A stretch of DNA of 57,430 bases from Thiomicrorhabdus sp. (GCA_015487495.1 WFPP01000046.1:1-57430), one strand, 5' to 3'; shown: positions 7,918-17,818, counted from the stretch's first letter. Made by a program: numbers and translations. Notes: generated by a model from the sequence alone, not told the origin.

Positions 7918-9088
7918 CAGATATCTCCTTTCCCATTCCCATTCGGAATGCTTGTTCGTCCTGCAATAAATTTTTATTTTGATGGCCTAACACAATGGCA
8001 CGATCAATCAGCTCTCTTGTTCTAACCACTTCCAGATCCTCTGGTACACGCTGGCCACTGGATAAAAGTGCAATGGGTAATTTTTCTTCAATCAACAACG
8101 TTAAAATATTGCCCAGCTGCAACGCCTCATCCACTTTCGTTAAAATACAACCTTTTAAAATAATTTGACCAAAAGAACGTACAATCTCGGTCATCACATT
8201 TAACTGAGTCGCAGCCGAAATAACTAAATAATTTCGGACACTGGTTGCCCCTTCATGCCCAGAAGTTAACTGCTGTGATAATTGTAACGCTCTCTGGCTC
8301 ATACCTGCCGTATCAATTAACACCATTTTTTTATGAGCTAAAGAAGTTAATAGTGCATACAATTCACCTTGTGAAGTGGCAACATGCACTGGAACATTAA
8401 TTAAATCAGCAAACGTTTTTAATTGAGCTTGTGCCCCAATTTTATAACAATCTGTTGTAATTAATGCAAGCTCACCAGGCGCATTTCGCATCACAAAACG
8501 ACTGGCCATCTTGGCGATGGTTGTGGTTTTTCCCACCCCCGTTGGGCCAACCAATGCAATCATACCTCCCCGTTCAATAATATCACGTTCTTCAACAGGA
8601 ATACTTTGCTCAATGTTAGCCAAAATAGTAGACCACGCTCGGTCATCATTTGCATCCACTTTTTGAACCAGTTTTTGGCTTAAATTCCATCCAATCCCTA
8701 ACTGCAACAAACGTTTAATTAAAGCCACTTTATGTGGTTCATGTTGCTCTTCATGCCCCCACGCCAAACCGGATAACTGATTTTCAAGCAACGCTTTAAC
8801 CGCTTGAATTTCTGCGGCCATCTTTGTCAACTCTTGGTTATCAACACTGGTGGATGCCACTGAAGAAGCCTTAAGCGTCTCAGGACTTTGAAACGAACTC
8901 CCAGCGACTGAGTGTACACTCTCTTGTTGCTCTTGAAATTGCATAGCCTCAGGATCCAGTGCCGCCACAATTTCAACCCCATTTTCCACGTCTTTTGTGG
9001 ATAAAATAACCGCATCATCACCGTGTTCTTCACGCACTAAATTCATGGCTAAACGCATTGTAGGGGCAAAATAACGTTTAATTTTCAA
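7907..9088 (-). CDS. flhF: SRP-like GTPase FlhF, polar flagellum placement
   Basis: This 393-residue protein has a natively variable N-terminal B domain (starting MKIKRYFAPTMRLAMNLV) and an SRP-type NG GTPase from about residue 170. G1 is GPTGVGKTTT, G3 is DTAGMSQRA and G4 is TKVDEA. FlhF marks the cell pole for flagellar assembly, so its presence with FlhG predicts one or few polar flagella. It follows flhA directly and overlaps flhG by 11 bp. Confidence 0.95.
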   Translation of the reverse strand: MKIKRYFAPTMRLAMNLVREEHGDDAVILSTKDVENGVEIVAALDPEAMQFQEQQESVHSVAGSSFQSPETLKASSVASTSVDNQELTKMAAEIQAVKALLENQLSGLAWGHEEQHEPHKVALIKRLLQLGIGWNLSQKLVQKVDANDDRAWSTILANIEQSIPVEERDIIERGGMIALVGPTGVGKTTTIAKMASRFVMRNAPGELALITTDCYKIGAQAQLKTFADLINVPVHVATSQGELYALLTSLAHKKMVLIDTAGMSQRALQLSQQLTSGHEGATSVRNYLVISAATQLNVMTEIVRSFGQIILKGCILTKVDEALQLGNILTLLIEEKLPIALLSSGQRVPEDLEVVRTRELIDRAIVLGHQNKNLLQDEQAFRMGMGKEISDAQ

Positions 9089-9089
9089 C

Positions 9090-11186
9090 TTAACCCCCTT
9101 GCCCTACATTTGCCACAACATTAATTTGACGGTTTTCTGGCACTTCAGAATACGCAAGAATATAGAGCTCAGGCAAACTGTATTTAAATAAACGCGCTAA
9201 TTGCGCCCGTATTTGTGGCGCCACCAATAATACCGCTGATTGACCTGTTGCCTCCAGCTTTTGAGCTTCCTCTTTAAGCGTAGTATGCAGTCGTCCAGCC
9301 AATCCTGGTTCAATTGCTAATTGACCATCAGGGGCACCCTGTGAGGCTTGAAGCAAAATTTGTTCCAAGGCTGGCTCCAGAGTAATCACCTTTAACTCCT
9401 CATCCTCACCAATAATTTCCTGAATAATCGAACGCCCTAATGCAGTTCGAACAAACATCGTAAGTTCATTTGGGTCTTTTGTCGTGTCTGATTTTTCAGT
9501 TAATGTTTCTAAAATCGTGCGCATATCTTTAATAGGCACTTTTTCTCTTAGCAGGTTTTGTAGAACACGCACAATCACCGCCAAAGAGAGCTTATCAGGA
9601 ACCAACTCTTCAACCAGCTTCGGTGAACTCTGAGCCAACTTATCCAATAATTGTTGTGCTTCATCATATCCAAATAACTCATAGGCATAATCCTGAATGA
9701 CTTGGCTGACATGTGTGGCCACAACAGTACTGGCATCCACGACAGTATACCCTAATGCCTGCGCCTGATCCTGCTCACCAGGTAAAATCCAAACAGCATC
9801 CAGACCAAACGTAGGATCTTTAGTGGCAATTCCTGGAATGTCACCAAACACTTGTCCAGGGTTAATAGCCAGCTCTTTATCAGAAAACACCTCTCCTGAA
9901 CCCGATGGGACTCCCATTAACATAATACGGTATTGGTTGGGTTTTAAATCCAAATTATCTCTAATATGAACAGGAGGAACCAAAAACCCCAACTCCTGAG
10001 ACAATTTACGTCGAACCCCTTTTACCCGATCCAGTAATTGGCCATTTTGCGCCTGATCCACCATCGGTATCAAACGATACCCAACCTCTAGGCCAAGCAC
10101 ATCAACCGCTTGCACATCATCCCAACTTAAATCAGTGGATTTAATCTCTTCTTCGGCCTCAATGGTAGATAAATCCACTTCGGCTTCAGGCAGCATTTTT
10201 TGTCTGCGATAGATTAAATAAGCACCCCCTCCTGCCACGCCTGCAAAAGTTAAAAAAGCAAAATTAGGCATACCTGGAATCAGTCCCATCACACCGACAA
10301 TCCCCGCCGCCGTTCCCAAAGCTTGAGGAGTAGCAAACATCTGATCTTGCATCTGTTCGCCCATATCCTTTTTATCCGATCCGGTTACTCGAGTAACAAT
10401 AATCGCGGTTGCCGTCGAAAGTAATAGAGCAGGAATCTGAGCAACCAGACCATCACCCAAGGTCAAAATGGTGTACACTTTCCCTGCTTCTGCAAAAGGG
10501 AGTTCATGCTGAGTCATCCCTATCGCAAGCCCACCAATCAAGTTAATAAATAAAATTAAAATACCGGCAATGGCATCCCCACGTACAAACTTGCTTGCTC
10601 CATCCATTGAGCCATAAAATTCAGCTTCTGTTGTAATATCAGCACGCCGTGTTTGAGCTTCTTCTTGTGTAATCAGCCCCGCATTTAAATCAGCATCAAT
10701 TGCCATTTGCTTACCGGGCATGGAGTCCAAAGTAAAACGGGCACTGACTTCGGCAACCCGTCCCGCTCCTTTGGTAATCACCACAAAGTTAATTACCACT
10801 AAAATAGCAAAAATAACAAGCCCAACGGCTAAATTACCTCCAATAACAAACTCTCCAAATGCTTCAATCACTTTACCGGCAGCCGCACCCCCATTATGCC
10901 CTTCCAATAAAATGACCCGAGTGGAAGCAATATTAAGAGAAAGACGGAACAGCGTTGCTAATAAAATAATGGTAGGAAAAATCGCAAAGTCAAGGGCGCG
11001 TTTAGCGTATAACGTCAAGACCAAAACAACGAGGGATAATGCAATATTAAAGGTGAAGAAAATATCCAGCAAAAAGGGGGGCATTGGAATGGTTACCATG
11101 CCAAGAAGGGCAAGTACCGCAATTGGAACGCCTAAACCACTCTTCATTGCCGTTTTAATTTTAGTAAATTGCTGGTTTAAGTCCAT
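9090..11186 (-). CDS. flhA: Flagellar type III export gate protein FlhA
   Basis: This 698-residue inner-membrane protein of the export gate has about eight membrane helices in its first 340 residues. The FHIPEP-type cytoplasmic domain follows and docks chaperone-substrate complexes. Recognisable blocks include FPTIILLATLFRLSLNIAST, the conserved loop SARFTLDSMPGKQMAIDAD and the C-terminal export domain. The length is normal (about 690-700). It is 14 bp downstream of flhB and 1 bp upstream of flhF. Confidence 0.97.
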   Translation of the reverse strand: MDLNQQFTKIKTAMKSGLGVPIAVLALLGMVTIPMPPFLLDIFFTFNIALSLVVLVLTLYAKRALDFAIFPTIILLATLFRLSLNIASTRVILLEGHNGGAAAGKVIEAFGEFVIGGNLAVGLVIFAILVVINFVVITKGAGRVAEVSARFTLDSMPGKQMAIDADLNAGLITQEEAQTRRADITTEAEFYGSMDGASKFVRGDAIAGILILFINLIGGLAIGMTQHELPFAEAGKVYTILTLGDGLVAQIPALLLSTATAIIVTRVTGSDKKDMGEQMQDQMFATPQALGTAAGIVGVMGLIPGMPNFAFLTFAGVAGGGAYLIYRRQKMLPEAEVDLSTIEAEEEIKSTDLSWDDVQAVDVLGLEVGYRLIPMVDQAQNGQLLDRVKGVRRKLSQELGFLVPPVHIRDNLDLKPNQYRIMLMGVPSGSGEVFSDKELAINPGQVFGDIPGIATKDPTFGLDAVWILPGEQDQAQALGYTVVDASTVVATHVSQVIQDYAYELFGYDEAQQLLDKLAQSSPKLVEELVPDKLSLAVIVRVLQNLLREKVPIKDMRTILETLTEKSDTTKDPNELTMFVRTALGRSIIQEIIGEDEELKVITLEPALEQILLQASQGAPDGQLAIEPGLAGRLHTTLKEEAQKLEATGQSAVLLVAPQIRAQLARLFKYSLPELYILAYSEVPENRQINVVANVGQGG

Positions 11187-11200
11187 AAGTTGCGTAATCT

Positions 11201-12331
11201 TTACTCTATCTCTGTTTTCATACTGTTCGGAATCGGTAACTCGGTAAAGTCTATTTGCTCTGCTTTACCATGCTCTTTTAACTGATAAACATAAGCCAAA
11301 ATAGAGGCCACCGCTTTAAACAAATCGTATGGAATAGGCTGATCAATCTCTGCATTATAGTATAAAGCACGCGCTAATGGAGGGGCTTCTATAATCGTAA
11401 TATTCTTTTCCTCTGCCACCATTCGAATTTGTGCCGCTATAAAATCAACCCCCATAGCTAACACCACCGGCTCCTGCATGGTATCTGTATCGTATTTGAG
11501 GGCAATAGCAAAATGCGTTGGGTTCGTAATAATCACATCGGCATCAGGTACCTTTTCCATCATTCGGCGTTGTGACATATCACGTTGAACCTGGCGAATA
11601 CGCCCTTTTACTTCAGGGTTCCCTTCTTGTTGCTTATGCTCCTCTTTCACCTCCTGCTTGGTCATGAGCAATTGCCGGTTGTGATCCCATAGTTGAAACG
11701 GAACGTCAATTACGGCCACAACAAGTAAAGACAAACTCACAAAAATAAAAGCCTCAACAATTAATAAGCCTGCATGACCCAGTGCCGACCTTAACGGCTC
11801 AATTCCAAGTGCCAACATCTCTCCAAAATTGGTGTATAAAAAAAAGACGGCCATCGATAAAACCAACGTAAACTTGGCAAACGCCTTAAACAACTCCAAT
11901 AACGCTTTAGCAGAAAACATACGCTTTAACCCTGCAACAGGGTTAATTTTACTAAATTTGGGTGACATGGCCTTCACGCTAAATGACCACCCTCCTAACA
12001 ACAAAGGGGAAATCAAGGCTAAAAAAGTCATCAATAATAAAAAGGGAAGAATTAAATAAAAGGCGGTTTCAACCAGCGCTCCAATCAAATCAAACATTTT
12101 TTGGGTATCAAACGCAACATCCCGATCAAGGCTTAATCCCTTTACCATAATAACTTCAAAATCGCGAATCATCTGCCCGCCATAAAACCATAAAAATACC
12201 GCAGAGGACAAGGTAATCAATAAGGTTACTAACTCCCTTGAGCGAGGAATTTGCCCTTTTTCTCTCGATTCTCGTAATTTTTTTTCGGTGGGTTCTTCGG
12301 ACTTCTCAGTACCATCTGCATTTTCAGCCAT
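11201..12331 (-). CDS. flhB: Flagellar export switch protein FlhB
   Basis: The 376-residue inner-membrane protein controls the hook-to-filament substrate switch. The N-terminal SEEPTEKKLRESREKGQ motif, four membrane helices and the autocleavage motif NPTH (in DVIITNPTHFAIAL) are all present, so cleavage should work. The soluble C-terminal domain follows. It lies 4 bp after fliR and 14 bp before flhA. Its partner FliK is encoded about 7.5 kb upstream in the same cluster. Confidence 0.97.
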   Translation of the reverse strand: MAENADGTEKSEEPTEKKLRESREKGQIPRSRELVTLLITLSSAVFLWFYGGQMIRDFEVIMVKGLSLDRDVAFDTQKMFDLIGALVETAFYLILPFLLLMTFLALISPLLLGGWSFSVKAMSPKFSKINPVAGLKRMFSAKALLELFKAFAKFTLVLSMAVFFLYTNFGEMLALGIEPLRSALGHAGLLIVEAFIFVSLSLLVVAVIDVPFQLWDHNRQLLMTKQEVKEEHKQQEGNPEVKGRIRQVQRDMSQRRMMEKVPDADVIITNPTHFAIALKYDTDTMQEPVVLAMGVDFIAAQIRMVAEEKNITIIEAPPLARALYYNAEIDQPIPYDLFKAVASILAYVYQLKEHGKAEQIDFTELPIPNSMKTEIE

Positions 12332-12335
12332 ACCT

Positions 12336-13115
12336 TTACGCCCCTGTTAACCTAAGTTGGCTGACAACATCTAACGCATGGCGAATCAACTCTTGTAAAT
12401 GTGGCAACATAAGTGGTGTAACCAAAGACAACAACACCAAGCCTGCCAAAAGGGTAACCGGAAACCCCACAGCAAAAATATTTAAAGCTGGTGCAGCACG
12501 CGTAACAACGCCAAATGCAATATTAACCAGTAATAACGCTGTCACAGCCGGAAGAGCAATAAGAACACCTGCTGAAAACATATACACACCAAATTCGAAA
12601 ATCAACCGCAAACTCTCCCGGTTTAAAAAATCAATGCCTATCGGTAGATATTCAAAACTGTCTACAATCATCTGAATAACCAGCAAATGACCATTCAGTG
12701 CCAAAAATAGTAAAGTGACAATAATTGAAAAATATTGAGAAACAATAGGGGCTTGAGAACCCGAGCCAGGATCCACCATAGAAGCAAATGCCAACCCCAT
12801 TGCCATCGCAATCACATGCCCAGCCATAACAAATGCTTGAAACACAACCAAAAAAACCACACCCATTGCAAGGCCAATTAACATTTGCTGTAAAATAAAT
12901 AAAATCCCCTTCCATGTAAAAGGATCGACAGGGGGGGGTAAATTTAATGAAGGGGCAACGGCTAATGTAATAAAGAGAATCAATATGATTTTAAAACGCG
13001 CAGGAACGGAACGAAAAGAAAAAATAGGAATAATTGCAAACATCGCACCAATGCGAACAAAGGGATAAAAGTACAAACCAACCAGCTGTAAAAATTCTGG
13101 ATAGCTAAAGGTCAT
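12336..13115 (-). CDS. fliR: Flagellar export protein FliR
   Basis: This 259-residue, highly hydrophobic protein has about six membrane helices and forms the export gate pore with FliP and FliQ. Family features include the N-terminal FVRIGAMFAIIPIFS and the conserved FVMAGHVIAMAMGLAFASMVDP. A run of eight C encodes Pro-Pro in NLPPPVDPF. Gaps are 6 bp to fliQ and 4 bp to flhB. Confidence 0.96.
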   Translation of the reverse strand: MTFSYPEFLQLVGLYFYPFVRIGAMFAIIPIFSFRSVPARFKIILILFITLAVAPSLNLPPPVDPFTWKGILFILQQMLIGLAMGVVFLVVFQAFVMAGHVIAMAMGLAFASMVDPGSGSQAPIVSQYFSIIVTLLFLALNGHLLVIQMIVDSFEYLPIGIDFLNRESLRLIFEFGVYMFSAGVLIALPAVTALLLVNIAFGVVTRAAPALNIFAVGFPVTLLAGLVLLSLVTPLMLPHLQELIRHALDVVSQLRLTGA

Positions 13116-13121
13116 CCCAGA

Positions 13122-13391
13122 CTACCCAATCATGGCTGGGATATTTAAATACAGCTCACGTGTAAAAGAGATAAAGGTGGTTAACATCCAAGGGCCAGCA
13201 ACCACAAGTGCCACCCCAACAATCATCAGTTTTGGAATAAAGCTCAACGTCATTTCATTAATTTGCGTTGCTGCCTGAAACATTCCAACCAATAAACCAA
13301 CCAATAATGCAGGGATTAACAAAGGTGCCGTCAACATCGCCACCACTTCCAGCATTCTTTGCCCTAGGGTTAATACAAATTCCTGTTCCAC
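13122..13391 (-). CDS. fliQ: Flagellar export protein FliQ
   Basis: The 89-residue protein has two membrane helices around QAATQINEMTLSFIPK, the FliQ signature. The ORF track begins 19 codons earlier, inside fliP. I place the start at the GTG that overlaps the fliP stop (TAGTG), because GGGAGG lies six bases upstream and the resulting length equals the family norm of 89. FliQ builds the export gate with FliP and FliR. Confidence 0.93.
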   Translation of the reverse strand: MEQEFVLTLGQRMLEVVAMLTAPLLIPALLVGLLVGMFQAATQINEMTLSFIPKLMIVGVALVVAGPWMLTTFISFTRELYLNIPAMIG

Positions 13392-14143
13392 TAGATGCCT
13401 CCCGGAACCACAAAGCTGTTTGCCAAAGTGCCTGTAACCAACACCCAACCATCAATTAAAACAAACAACATCAATTTAAATGGCAGTGAAATAATCATTG
13501 GAGATAACATCATCATCCCCATCGCCATCAATAAACTCGCCACCACCAAATCGATGATTAAAAACGGAATAAAAATCATAAAGCCAATTTGAAAAGCCGT
13601 TTTTAATTCACTCACCATAAAGGCAGGAATAAGCACTTGAAACGGCACGTTTTGAGGATCGGAAAGCGTCATATCAGCCATTTCAGCAAACATACCCAAA
13701 TCATCCTCTCGTGTTTGCTGCAACATAAATTGATGCATCGGCTTAGAGCCTAACTCAACGGCCTCTTTAAACGGTATTTGCTCCTCTAAATAAGGACTCA
13801 CCGCAACATTATAAATTTTATCCAGAACGGGCGCCATAATAAACAAGGTTAAAAACAGAGCCAACCCAATCAATACTTGATTAGAAGGCGTCTGCATCGT
13901 GCCAAGAGCCTGTCTAAGCAACGCCAAAACAATGACAATACGTAAAAACGAGGTTGTGGCAATAAGTGCTGCTGGCAACAAGGTCAACCCTGTCATCAAC
14001 AACAAAATTTGCATGGTTAAGGTATAATCTTGACTGCCTTGTGCATCCGTTTCAACAGTAAAAGCAGGAATACCCGGCATCGCCCACGATAAAACGGGGA
14101 AAAAAGTAATAACAAGAAAAAAAGCCGTTTTAAGAATCTGCAC
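13391..14143 (-). CDS. fliP: Flagellar export protein FliP
   Basis: The 250-residue protein has a cleavable N-terminal signal sequence ([21 protein letters not shown]), as FliP does, and four later membrane helices. Conserved blocks include [32 protein letters not shown] and [17 protein letters not shown]. It forms the core pentamer of the export gate. It lies 1 bp after fliO and overlaps the fliQ start by one base. Confidence 0.97.
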   Translation of the reverse strand: MQILKTAFFLVITFFPVLSWAMPGIPAFTVETDAQGSQDYTLTMQILLLMTGLTLLPAALIATTSFLRIVIVLALLRQALGTMQTPSNQVLIGLALFLTLFIMAPVLDKIYNVAVSPYLEEQIPFKEAVELGSKPMHQFMLQQTREDDLGMFAEMADMTLSDPQNVPFQVLIPAFMVSELKTAFQIGFMIFIPFLIIDLVVASLLMAMGMMMLSPMIISLPFKLMLFVLIDGWVLVTGTLANSFVVPGGI

Positions 14144-14144
14144 G

Positions 14145-14744
14145 TTACGTCTGCTGAGTGTCCTTAGGTTTTAAAGCATCTTGCAACCGTTTTGAAAACT
14201 GGCTACTTATGGGGGCATTATCCTTTACTTCCACTGCTTCTTCAAGCCGGTGCAAGGTAGTTATTTTACTGGAAGTCACACCCACCACAATTTGTTCCTT
14301 GCCAACTTGCAACAACAAAATGCGTTCTCTCTGCCCAACCGACAGGGCACCAATCACTTTTAAATTACCATCCGCAACGCCCGGAAAGCGACTGTAACGC
14401 CGTAACATCCAGGCAGCTAAAAAAATAATAAGCAACACTAAAATCAAAGAGAGCATAATTTGGCCAAAATACTCACTCGGACGAGTAACCGACTCTCCCA
14501 CCGCTGAAGGTTCTGCCCACACAATCGGAGAACTCAACCCCAATATAAGCCATAGTGTAATATGAAAAGCAAAGTATTTTTTCCCCCCCCCTAATATCCA
14601 ACAGGAAAAAAGCGAGCGAATGTTAGCAACGAATCGAAAACACACGTTCAAAAAAGGCGATCCTACCACCTTATTCAATTTATTCAGAACAGCAACAGAC
14701 TGCATAATCCATCCAGATTCAATACAAGAAGCACCAGAGAACAT
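14145..14744 (-). CDS. fliO: Flagellar assembly protein FliO, long N-terminus with a G9 tract
   Basis: The C-terminal 110 residues fit FliO: one membrane helix ([17 protein letters not shown]) followed by a small beta domain containing [20 protein letters not shown]. FliO is the scaffold for FliP pentamer assembly. The ORF starts with an ATG overlapping the fliN stop (TAATG), giving 199 residues, longer than the usual 120-150. Residues 56-77 look like a signal peptide ([19 protein letters not shown], then WAEPS) that would normally be N-terminal. A run of nine G lies immediately before it (LGGGKK), so a one-base slip would detach the upstream start from the domain. Met14 is an alternative start. 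The family call is firm; the true N-terminus is not. Confidence 0.85.
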   Translation of the reverse strand: MFSGASCIESGWIMQSVAVLNKLNKVVGSPFLNVCFRFVANIRSLFSCWILGGGKKYFAFHITLWLILGLSSPIVWAEPSAVGESVTRPSEYFGQIMLSLILVLLIIFLAAWMLRRYSRFPGVADGNLKVIGALSVGQRERILLLQVGKEQIVVGVTSSKITTLHRLEEAVEVKDNAPISSQFSKRLQDALKPKDTQQT

Positions 14745-15226
14745 TATTTTAATTTCTTAATACGGTCTTGTGGGCTAATAACATCGGTTAAACGTACCCC
14801 AAATTTATCATTAATAACCACCACTTCGCCATGTGCAATCAAGGTACCATTCACTAATAAATCCAATGGTTCACCCGCAAGCCGATCCATTTCCACCACA
14901 GACCCTTGAGTATAAGACAATAAATTACGAATAGACACTTTGGTACGCCCAATTTCGAGCTGTAATGTCACAGGAATATCCAACAAGACATCCAAATCCA
15001 CCTTACTGGCTCCCTCTCCCCGTTCAGAAGCCAACTGATCTAATGCAGCAGAACTGATATCCGGTTCAACCTTGGCGCCCGCCTCTGCTTCAGCTTGTTC
15101 TGACAGAGCCTCTCCCCAAGGATCTTCATCAGAAGTCCCACCAGCGTCTCCTTCTGCTTCGGATTGTTCAGCCAGTGCGTCTCCCCAAGCACTCAAATCC
15201 TCTTCATTTGTCCCATCATTACTCAT
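14744..15226 (-). CDS. fliN: Flagellar motor switch protein FliN with duplicated N-terminal motif
   Basis: The last 85 residues form the SpoA/FliN domain (LDIPVTLQLEIGRTKVSIRNLL ... GVRLTDVISPQDRIKKL), part of the C-ring that receives CheY-P and docks FliH. The acidic N-terminus contains two copies of a WG[DE]AL[AS]EQ[SA]EAE motif (about residues 13-25 and 37-49). Gammaproteobacterial FliN usually has one such W-AL-EQ segment. Total length is 160, longer than typical for the family. The start overlaps the fliM stop by 8 bp and the stop overlaps the fliO start. Confidence 0.95.
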   Translation of the reverse strand: MSNDGTNEEDLSAWGDALAEQSEAEGDAGGTSDEDPWGEALSEQAEAEAGAKVEPDISSAALDQLASERGEGASKVDLDVLLDIPVTLQLEIGRTKVSIRNLLSYTQGSVVEMDRLAGEPLDLLVNGTLIAHGEVVVINDKFGVRLTDVISPQDRIKKLK

Positions 15227-16238
15227 TGTACCATTCCTTCACATTGTCAATTGTTCGCTCTTGATAAGCGGGGTGATGAAGTATCTCTTCAATTTTAACG
15301 GCTTTTTTCTGGTTACTTTCACCCAAAGCACCCCGCATAATTGAAATGCCCTCCGCTTTCAGCGTTACCTGTTTAGGCATCTCTAAAGGAATAATGTCTC
15401 CCTTCTCCATTTTCATTAAATCGTCCATGCTCATTTGCAATTCGGTTAAATTCACACTTAAATCAATTTCAATATTTTTTGCTTCTTCTTTGAGCGTTCG
15501 AGACCAACGATTATCGCTATCCCCCTGTAAATTTTGTACCCCCTCTTCCAACTTATCTCGGATTGGCTCTAACATGGCATACGGCATAACAATATCAACC
15601 CGCCCTTCTACGCCTTCAAACCGAACATTAATTTGACTCACCACAATCATATCCGTGGGATCAACAATTCCGGCAAACTTCGGGTTCATCTCTGAGTGCA
15701 TGTACTCAATATCAATATCCATAACCGGTCCCCAAGCTTTTGCAAGGTTTTCATTGGTAATGTCTAAAATACTGCGCACCATGCTCATTTCAACAGGAGT
15801 ATACTCCCGTCCTTCGATTTTAAAAGGCAACAACCCTGTTCCACCAAAATAAATATCCACCGCCGTAAAAATCAACTTGGAATCAAGAATAAACAATGCC
15901 ACCCCGTTTAAAGGGTCAATACGGTAAATATTTAAACTGGTTGGAACAAAAAGATTGCGAAGATAATCAATCATTTTAATAATTTTCACTTCACCAGCCG
16001 TCACCTCAACACTGGCCATAATCATCTCATTAAAATGCCGCTGAAATCCTCGTGCAAACCGTTCATTAATAATATCCAGCGCAGGCAATCGTCCTCGAAC
16101 AATACGCTCCTGATTGGTAAAATCATAAGAGCGAGCCTCAGCCCCATCAGAAGGATCATCATCCTCTGTATCGATATCACCTCCCCCCATTCCTTTTAAA
16201 AGGGCATCCACTTCATCCTGACTTAAAATATCTTCCAT
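15219..16238 (-). CDS. fliM: Flagellar motor switch protein FliM
   Basis: This 339-residue protein has three parts. The N-terminal CheY-binding peptide is ILSQDEVDALLKGM, followed by an acidic linker. The CheC-like middle domain contains FARGFQRHFNEMIMASVEV and YFGGTG. The C-terminal SpoA domain (about 255-325) binds FliN. It is the direct target of CheY-P in the C-ring. It overlaps fliN and follows fliL by 9 bp. The length is normal. Confidence 0.97.
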   Translation of the reverse strand: MEDILSQDEVDALLKGMGGGDIDTEDDDPSDGAEARSYDFTNQERIVRGRLPALDIINERFARGFQRHFNEMIMASVEVTAGEVKIIKMIDYLRNLFVPTSLNIYRIDPLNGVALFILDSKLIFTAVDIYFGGTGLLPFKIEGREYTPVEMSMVRSILDITNENLAKAWGPVMDIDIEYMHSEMNPKFAGIVDPTDMIVVSQINVRFEGVEGRVDIVMPYAMLEPIRDKLEEGVQNLQGDSDNRWSRTLKEEAKNIEIDLSVNLTELQMSMDDLMKMEKGDIIPLEMPKQVTLKAEGISIMRGALGESNQKKAVKIEEILHHPAYQERTIDNVKEWYNE

Positions 16239-16247
16239 TTCAATGCC

Positions 16248-16853
16248 TTATTGCATGACAAAACGTGTCATATACACATCTTCCACCAATTCTGGATAAA
16301 TATTATGTTTTTCCAACACCTTATGAGCCACATCCAGAATTTCTGCCCTTAATTTATCGGGGCCATCAGGTGTATTTAATGATGAAAAAAACTGGTTGCG
16401 AAGCAAGCGCTGAATATCATTTTTTAAAATCGGACGCAAATTTTCCATTTCACCTTCTGGCCCAACCACTTGCGGGTAATAAGATAAAAACTGCAAATCC
16501 ACCGCCAAAAACTTGGCTTTTCCTTCACCATTAAAATTCACTACAAATTTATCCATCACAAAGTACATCGGAGCGGCATCCGGTCCAGGTGGCTCAAACT
16601 GCTTGTACTTGGGCGAATAGGTTTTTGCATGACTAAACGCGTCAGAATCTCCCGACTCCTCACCATGCTCAGCAGAAGCATGCACTTCTGCCGAATCACC
16701 CGAACCATCCTCCGGCTGACTTGCACCCAACAATAAATAAGCCAAAACACCCACACCAATTAATAAAAGAAAGACCACCACAATTAGCGCAATAATAAGC
16801 CCCTTTCCGCCCTTCTTTTTTTCTTCAACCACTTCTTCTTCAGCCATACTCAT
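16248..16853 (-). CDS. fliL: Flagellar basal body stator-associated protein FliL
   Basis: This 201-residue, single-span inner-membrane protein has its membrane helix at about 18-43 (KGLIIALIVVVFLLLIGVGVL). An acidic Ser/Glu/His-rich periplasmic linker follows. The C-terminal FliL domain contains FVVNFNGEGKAKFLAVDLQFL and ends ELVEDVYMTRFVMQ. FliL rings surround stators and stabilise torque. Its position directly after motB fits that role. The linker makes it longer than the usual 150-180 residues. The start may be Met1 or Met3. Confidence 0.93.
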   Translation of the reverse strand: MSMAEEEVVEEKKKGGKGLIIALIVVVFLLLIGVGVLAYLLLGASQPEDGSGDSAEVHASAEHGEESGDSDAFSHAKTYSPKYKQFEPPGPDAAPMYFVMDKFVVNFNGEGKAKFLAVDLQFLSYYPQVVGPEGEMENLRPILKNDIQRLLRNQFFSSLNTPDGPDKLRAEILDVAHKVLEKHNIYPELVEDVYMTRFVMQ

Positions 16854-16889
16854 TACTCCTGCTTACCTGTAAAGGAAATTACACGATTT

Positions 16890-17774
16890 TTAATACCCTA
16901 ACCTATTTATTTGCGACGTTAAATCCTCAGCCGTTTGAGCGTCGCTTAAGCTTTTTAAGCGAGCTTCGGCTTCTTTATTTAAAACAATAATACTGATTCG
17001 TCTATTTCTTGGATTATACGGGTTTTCTTTATCAAAAGGGACCGTATCAGCCATACCGACCGCCTGTGCAATTTGATCCTCATTCACCCCGCCTTCCAAC
17101 AACAAGCGACGAGCTGCATTGGCACGATCAGCAGACAACTCCCAGTTAGTGTATTCTGAACTGTTATGATAACCCGAAGAATCCGTATGCCCTGCAACAC
17201 TGATTTTATTATTGGAATAGGCCAAAACAGACCCCACCTCTTTTAATAAATTTGCAGCATACTCTTTAGGAAGATCCACTCCTGAACCAAACATAGGACG
17301 CTTTCGATCATCTAAAATTTGTATTTGTAATCCGTTTGGAGTAATGTCAATTTTCAACTGTTCTTTAAGCTGGTTCAATGCCAAATTTTCTTCTATTTTC
17401 TGTTGCAATGCTGCTTTCATCTGCTCAAGATCTGCTCTTTCTTGTGCCCTGCCTGCGCCTTCTCCCTCACCATCTTCTGCGCTTTTCGGGGCATCTTTAA
17501 ATCCACCCATATCAATCATGGCATCAGCCGTTTGACCGGCTTCCTTTGATTCCACCAACGTGGATGGTGAAGCCTCAATCACCGTTGGATCCCGAAAATA
17601 TTCAGCCATGGCTTTCATCTCTTCGTCATTCACTCCACCAAGAATCCATAACATTAAGAAAAAAGCCATGGCTGCCGTCATAAAATCCGCAAACGCAATT
17701 TTCCATGCGCCACCATGAGCAACATGCGGACATTTATTGAGACGTTTAATAATTATGGATTCATCATCACTCAT
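16890..17774 (-). CDS. motB: Stator protein MotB
   Basis: The 294-residue protein has a single membrane helix (about 25-47) containing the proton-path Asp30 in FADFMTAAMAFFLMLWIL. A plug/linker region follows, then an OmpA-like peptidoglycan-binding domain (VAGHTDSSGY ... NWELSADRANAARRLL). It anchors the stator to the cell wall and conducts ions with MotA. It lies 44 bp after motA and before fliL. The TM sequence suggests the proton type rather than the sodium-type PomB, but that is inference. Confidence 0.95.
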   Translation of the reverse strand: MSDDESIIIKRLNKCPHVAHGGAWKIAFADFMTAAMAFFLMLWILGGVNDEEMKAMAEYFRDPTVIEASPSTLVESKEAGQTADAMIDMGGFKDAPKSAEDGEGEGAGRAQERADLEQMKAALQQKIEENLALNQLKEQLKIDITPNGLQIQILDDRKRPMFGSGVDLPKEYAANLLKEVGSVLAYSNNKISVAGHTDSSGYHNSSEYTNWELSADRANAARRLLLEGGVNEDQIAQAVGMADTVPFDKENPYNPRNRRISIIVLNKEAEARLKSLSDAQTAEDLTSQINRLGY

Positions 17775-17818
17775 TAAGATTCAGCCCATTTCATTATGAC
17801 TTAAAGACCTTCAAAAGG

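Noticed and set aside
10720-11247. 175-residue plus-strand ORF opposite flhA
   Set aside because: Antisense shadow of a strongly conserved gene; composition is Thr/Lys-rich, as expected for such shadows.
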